Source: JBHENC01 sp051000345 (GTDB lineage: Bacteria; Acidobacteriota; Blastocatellia; Pyrinomonadales; Pyrinomonadaceae). From it: a stretch of 26,816 bases of DNA. The notes under the pieces are model-generated. The model was not told the origin of the DNA and did no database searches. It saw nothing but the letters and a program-made list of their open reading frames with translations. The position numbers and the translations under genes were made by a program. Of this stretch, positions 23,495 through 26,816 are shown in pieces. How positions within the stretch are numbered: the stretch's first letter is position 1; every line of letters begins with the position of its first letter. Location of the stretch: NCBI GenBank assembly GCA_051000345.1, contig JBPCOJ010000020.1, positions 1 through 26,816 of the forward strand, read 5' to 3'.

Positions 23495-23895
23495 TCAGCG
23501 TTCGTATTGCAACACTAATCCGTCGCCGCCGACTGCCCAGTTATTTTTCTTGTCTGTATAGAGCGCGTAAAGATTCTGCGTCGTCGTGCTTTCCTGTCTT
23601 ATCCATGTGCGCCCGGCGTCGCCCGTGCGCAGGATTGTGCCGCCCGCGCCCGACAATCCAGCCGTCATCGTCGCTCGTGAATTGCACGCCGAGAAGCGTC
23701 GCGCGCACAGGCAGCGTGACCGGAAACCATGTATCGCCGCCGTCCGTCGTGCGCAAAACCGTGCCGCGCTCGCCGACTGCCCACCCGACGCGGTTGTTGC
23801 GAAAGTCTACGTGATATAGCGTCGCCGTCGTGTTCGAGCGTTGCTGTGTCCACGTCGCGCCGCCGTCAACAGTGTGCAAAATCGTGCCGCCCGCG
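23495..23895 (-). pseudogene. Frameshifted fragment of a Ycf48-like repeat protein
   Basis: Three tandem Ycf48-type propeller repeats (GGTILHTVDGGATW; RGTVLRTTDGGDTW; GTILRTGDAGRTW) are seen, the third in a different frame. The shift is one extra G near 23640-23652: removing it restores GRGGTILRTGDAGRTW, which then reads on to a TGA at 23495-23497 (ending LVLQYER). The 5' part is missing: upstream of the first repeat the frame is encoded by a palindrome (see 23898). Complete family members have five or more repeats and a signal peptide. A sequencing error could explain the shift, but not the missing start. Confidence 0.7.
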
Positions 23896-23897
23896 AG

Positions 23898-23950
23898 ACA
23901 AGATAAGCCGCGCAGCTTTTTTTCGTCGAAAGCTACGCGGCTTATCTTGT
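23898..23950. repeat. Long inverted repeat, 22-bp stem hairpin
   Basis: ACAAGATAAGCCGCG (23898-23912) pairs with CGCGGCTTATCTTGT (23936-23950); after one mismatch AGCTTT (23914-23919) pairs with AAAGCT (23929-23934); loop of nine bases. No T-run follows on either strand, unlike the other terminators here. It lies 50 bp past the VIT-vWA stop codon and at the broken 5' end of the Ycf48 fragment. It may end transcription or be a repeat element at a deletion junction. Confidence 0.7.
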
Positions 23951-23999
23951 CCTTCAATTGTCATGCGCAGATCAATCCGCGCTCTTTAGTTGGCGCGCC

Positions 24000-26327
24000 T
24001 TACGGGGAAGCCTTCTCGATGCGGTACACGCGTGCGTTGAAAACTACAATAACGCGTTCGCCCAGAGCGAAGAACTCCGCGAGTCTCGGCTCGCGTTTGA
24101 GGAGCGCGAAATAATCGTCGCTGCCGAATGAAAGCATGGTTTCCGGCAAGCGCGCTTCCGCTTTGAACTCCGCATCCGTCCACGCTCCTTCGCGCAGGTA
24201 AAAGGTTTTGCCGCGCACATCGCGCTTCGTCGCAGAAGCCGCAGACGAATCTCCCGTCACCGTTATTGTTTCCTGCTGCGCCCGCACGCCCTTGCTCATT
24301 TGCACTGCTTCCGCGCCCGTCGTCGCAGAGAAATTTCCGTTGCCTGCGCTAGCGCTGCTGCTTGGCATACTCGGCGCTCTGTCTCTTTTCATCGCGCGCC
24401 GTCCATTCATCGGCAAAGGCGAATTAAGAATCATGTCGTCGTTTGCCTGCGCAGAGTTATTTGATTCAAGCGCAAGGTAGGACGTGTAAGGCGTGACGAT
24501 GCCGTAGCGCGTGCCTAAGTCAACAATCTCGTCGCGCACTTCGCGCACTTCGCCATTGGCGCGTATTTGTTCCATCAGCCACCCGACGCGGCGCGTCGCC
24601 CACAAGCGCGGCAGAAAATCGTTGCCGTCTTCGATCAAGGGAAAACGCTCGCCCGTGTAGGTGAACGTGCGCGTGTGATTGCCGTTGCCGCCGCCGCCGT
24701 CGCCCGTCAAACGAAGACTGATGTTGCGCAGATCATTTGCGTTGCGATAGCGCCCGATCAAGGTCAATTGCGCGCCGCGAAAAATGTCCGGCAAACTTCG
24801 CGGATAAACCGAATCCGTTTCGACGCCGCCCATATCAATCTGTAAATCCGTCAATACGGGATGCGTCACCTTTACGAAAAAGCCAGAGACTTTGATTTCC
24901 AAATCTTCCTTCGGCTCGATGTAATCCGCCGCGCCGCCGTTCTCCGCCGCGAGTTTATCGAGAAGCTGCGTGTTCACGTCATAGCCGACGCCGAACGTGA
25001 ACAGGCGCACAGTACCGCGCACTTCGCCGATGCCGCGTGCGTCGCCCGCGAGAACATTGCGCGCCACAGTCGAAGTGCGCGCGTTGGCATCGCGCACGTT
25101 GCCGATGATGCTTGCAATTTTTGTTTCGCCCACAGTCGGCAAGCCGTCCGTTAAAAAGACGATCATCTTCGGGCGACTCTGCCCGTCGAATTGTTTGAGC
25201 GCGGCAAGCACCGCATCGTTGATGTTCGTGCCGCCCGTCGGCTGCAAGGCTTGTATAAATTTGAGGCCGCGCGCGCGGCCTTCGTCATTCGCCGCGATGA
25301 GATTGGCCGCCATCAAATGTTCTTCGCCGGAAAACGAAACGACGTTGAAGCGATCCGCCGCGCGCAGATTTTTCACGCCGAACAAAAGCGCCGCGCGCGC
25401 CTTTTCCATTTTGCCTTCGTCGGCCATCGAACCCGATGTGTCGAGCACAAACACGATGTCCTTCGCTGCATACTCGCGCTCCGCCAGATCGTCCTTCGGC
25501 GAAATCATCAACAGAAAATAGCCGTCCTTGCCCGGCTCGCGGTGCGTTAAAAGCGTTGACGCGAAATCATCGCGCGAGAGTGTGTAGAAGAGTTGAAAAT
25601 CCTGCGGGTCGCGTCCCGCCGCCGATTCAAAGGAAACGCGCGCCTGATTCGCGCCGTTTCGTGCCGTGTCGATCTTATGGGTCGGCGAATAAAGATTGCG
25701 CAAAGCGTCGCGGCCTTCGATCTCGATGCGTCCGGCGACGGTGCCGATGGCTGCGAGTTGGCGGCCTCCTGTGCCGAGCGGATAGCGGTAAGCGACTGTG
25801 TTGTTTTCGGCGCGCAGAATTTGCGTGTAGGTGAGTTCGAGCTTTTTGTCGGAATGCGGATTGATCGGGAAAATGCTTGCCTGAAACAAATCCTTGCCAG
25901 CGTATTCAAGCAGTCCCGGATCGCGCTGGCGGCGCATGATGTCGTCGTAAATCCGTCGCGCTTCTTCGCGCGAGCGAACTTCGCCGACGAGTTTGCGCTC
26001 CCCGTCCCAGATTGCAAATTCCGTAATCGAAGCCGTCTCCGGAATCGGGAAAAAGTAAGTGCCTTCGAGCATCGCGTCCGTATCGTTGCGAAAAATTTGC
26101 TCGACGTGCGTGGTCGCCACCTGCTCTCTGATCTTCGTATCGAGCTTGATGTATTTGACGGGCAGAGCGCGCGGAAGTTGTATGGGGCGCGGCAAAGGAA
26201 TCGGACGCGGGCATCGCCCGCATGGACGCGGAATAATAATGCCCTGCGCGTGTGCGCTTCCCGCCGCCAGACTGATTATCATCAACAAAACAGCCGCGAG
26301 GCGGATCGTGATTCTTTTGGTTGGCAT
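24000..26327 (-). CDS. Secreted VIT and vWA domain protein
   Basis: 775 residues; GGAGAGAG precedes the ATG. Signal peptide 1-28 (cleavage near AHAQ), then a Pro/Arg-rich stretch. The VIT (inter-alpha-trypsin inhibitor-type) domain spans about 55-185 (VEQIFRNDTDAMLEGTYFFP, IRDREEA-type REEARRIYDDI). A vWA domain spans about 290-470, with the metal-binding motif DTSGSM at 296-301 and NVVSFSGEEHL and MIVFLTDGLPTVGE. The C-terminal region (about 480-775) has further beta strands and a Ser/Asn-rich linker near 660-690. The protein is probably periplasmic or outer-membrane. Function is unknown. An isolated gene; the hairpin at 23898 may end it. The pairing of VIT and vWA is common in bacteria and eukaryotes. 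Confidence 0.9.
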   Translation of the reverse strand: MPTKRITIRLAAVLLMIISLAAGSAHAQGIIIPRPCGRCPRPIPLPRPIQLPRALPVKYIKLDTKIREQVATTHVEQIFRNDTDAMLEGTYFFPIPETASITEFAIWDGERKLVGEVRSREEARRIYDDIMRRQRDPGLLEYAGKDLFQASIFPINPHSDKKLELTYTQILRAENNTVAYRYPLGTGGRQLAAIGTVAGRIEIEGRDALRNLYSPTHKIDTARNGANQARVSFESAAGRDPQDFQLFYTLSRDDFASTLLTHREPGKDGYFLLMISPKDDLAEREYAAKDIVFVLDTSGSMADEGKMEKARAALLFGVKNLRAADRFNVVSFSGEEHLMAANLIAANDEGRARGLKFIQALQPTGGTNINDAVLAALKQFDGQSRPKMIVFLTDGLPTVGETKIASIIGNVRDANARTSTVARNVLAGDARGIGEVRGTVRLFTFGVGYDVNTQLLDKLAAENGGAADYIEPKEDLEIKVSGFFVKVTHPVLTDLQIDMGGVETDSVYPRSLPDIFRGAQLTLIGRYRNANDLRNISLRLTGDGGGGNGNHTRTFTYTGERFPLIEDGNDFLPRLWATRRVGWLMEQIRANGEVREVRDEIVDLGTRYGIVTPYTSYLALESNNSAQANDDMILNSPLPMNGRRAMKRDRAPSMPSSSASAGNGNFSATTGAEAVQMSKGVRAQQETITVTGDSSAASATKRDVRGKTFYLREGAWTDAEFKAEARLPETMLSFGSDDYFALLKREPRLAEFFALGERVIVVFNARVYRIEKASP

Positions 26328-26365
26328 GGCTCTCTCCTCGAAAATGCTTGATGCGCGTGCAAAAC

Positions 26366-26399
26366 GAGCGCGTGTTCAGTTAATAGAACGCACGCGCTC
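26366..26399 (-). terminator. Intrinsic terminator of TPR gene
   Basis: GAGCGCGTG (26366-26374) pairs with CACGCGCTC (26391-26399), and TTC with GAA inside. On the minus strand CGTTTTG follows. It lies 25 bp past the TPR stop codon and before the VIT-vWA start. Confidence 0.7.
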
Positions 26400-26424
26400 A
26401 TGTTTCCTTGCACGCCATTAATAA

Positions 26425-26816
26425 TTAAGGGAGACCGACACGCCGCAGCAAATCTTGAAAGCGCGAATCGTCGCGCAAGGAATCGAAAAGTGGTTCGACT
26501 TTCAGCCAGATCAGAAAAGAAGAACGGTCTTGAACTGCCTTGTTCAGCCACGCGAAGGTTTGGTCTTTATCGCCCAAACCGAGATAGACGACGGCGAATA
26601 GATACGGGCTGATGTAACGATGTTTGGATATTTCACGCAGTTCGGCGAGAGCCTCGTTTGCTTTATCGCGTTCGCCGGAGAGTGCGTAAGCGTGTCCGAG
26701 CGAAGCCAGAAGTTTCGGATTGCGTTCCGCTTGAGTCATTCCCTTTTGAAATGTCGCAATCGCCTGCCCGTACATTTTCTTCTTCTCGTAAGCTTGCCCA
26801 AGACAAAGAGAAGCGT
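26425..26816 (-). CDS. TPR-repeat protein, C-terminal part (5' end beyond window)
   Basis: The frame is open to the right edge; the visible 130 residues continue from ASLCLGQAYEKKKMYGQAIA, so an ATG at 26775 inside it is not the true start. The first two or three TPR-like helix pairs have the pattern LGHAYALSGERDKANEAL and YLGLGDKDQTFAWLNKAVQD. The end, EPLFDSLRDDSRFQDLLRRV, is common at the end of acidobacterial TPR proteins fused to a kinase or a winged-helix domain, so a regulatory N-terminus outside the window is likely. This is inference from memory. Confidence 0.8.
   Translation of the reverse strand, partial: ASLCLGQAYEKKKMYGQAIATFQKGMTQAERNPKLLASLGHAYALSGERDKANEALAELREISKHRYISPYLFAVVYLGLGDKDQTFAWLNKAVQDRSSFLIWLKVEPLFDSLRDDSRFQDLLRRVGLP

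Overview
The window looks like a chromosomal segment of an Acidobacteriota bacterium, probably class Blastocatellia. This is inferred from gene content: a VWFA-related secreted protein with the R-GYYA type C-terminus common in acidobacteria, a MoxR/DUF58/BatA cluster with a Tat-exported DUF4159 protein, and Ycf48-like repeat remnants. Both strands are GC-rich with strong GCG/CGC codon use. No rRNA, tRNA, CRISPR array or transposase was found.

Layout. (1) 1-7379, all minus strand: a DUF4159 Tat-exported protein, a PilT retraction ATPase, a MoxR AAA+ ATPase, a VWFA-related secreted protein, a decayed VWFA-tail/Ycf48 remnant, a DUF58 protein and a BatA-type vWA membrane protein cut by the left edge. 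This resembles the MoxR/vWA chaperone clusters linked to envelope stress and metal insertion. (2) 7597-9281: a small orphan protein and a GAF-SpoIIE (RsbU-like) phosphatase. (3) 9338-14522, the most interesting region: a DnaG-type primase with an incomplete zinc finger and an ImmA/IrrE-family protein (minus strand); a short XRE repressor (minus); and, divergent from the repressor, a plus-strand operon of a coiled-coil protein, a SWIM-zinc-finger/Rad52-type annealing protein and a helix-turn-helix-like protein. A perfect TGTTTCAT-AG-ATGAAACA dyad lies where transcription of the operon would start. IrrE-like protein, XRE repressor and Rad52/DdrA-like effector are the same three kinds of part that make the Deinococcus radiation/desiccation response. 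Here they are in one 5-kb locus, with a degenerate protease motif. A domesticated phage or plasmid replication/recombination module is the main alternative.

(4) 14590-17132: a duplicated four-helix membrane protein (DUF6766-like), then a convergent secreted S41 C-terminal-processing protease. (5) 17571-21687, plus strand: a ribbon-helix-helix-like small protein, then two M16 peptidases in tandem, one with the HxxEH zinc site and one without it that carries an extra C-terminal beta-rich domain. (6) 21822-26816, minus strand: an SDR oxidoreductase and a membrane fatty-acid-hydroxylase-type protein in one operon, a frameshifted Ycf48-like pseudogene beside a 22-bp-stem hairpin, a secreted VIT-vWA protein, and the C-terminal part of a TPR protein cut by the right edge.

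Intrinsic terminators are unusually clear: long GC-rich stems with A/T flanks close most transcription units, and several act in both directions between convergent genes. Several minus-strand genes lack a Shine-Dalgarno sequence, and one (ImmA/IrrE-like) looks leaderless.
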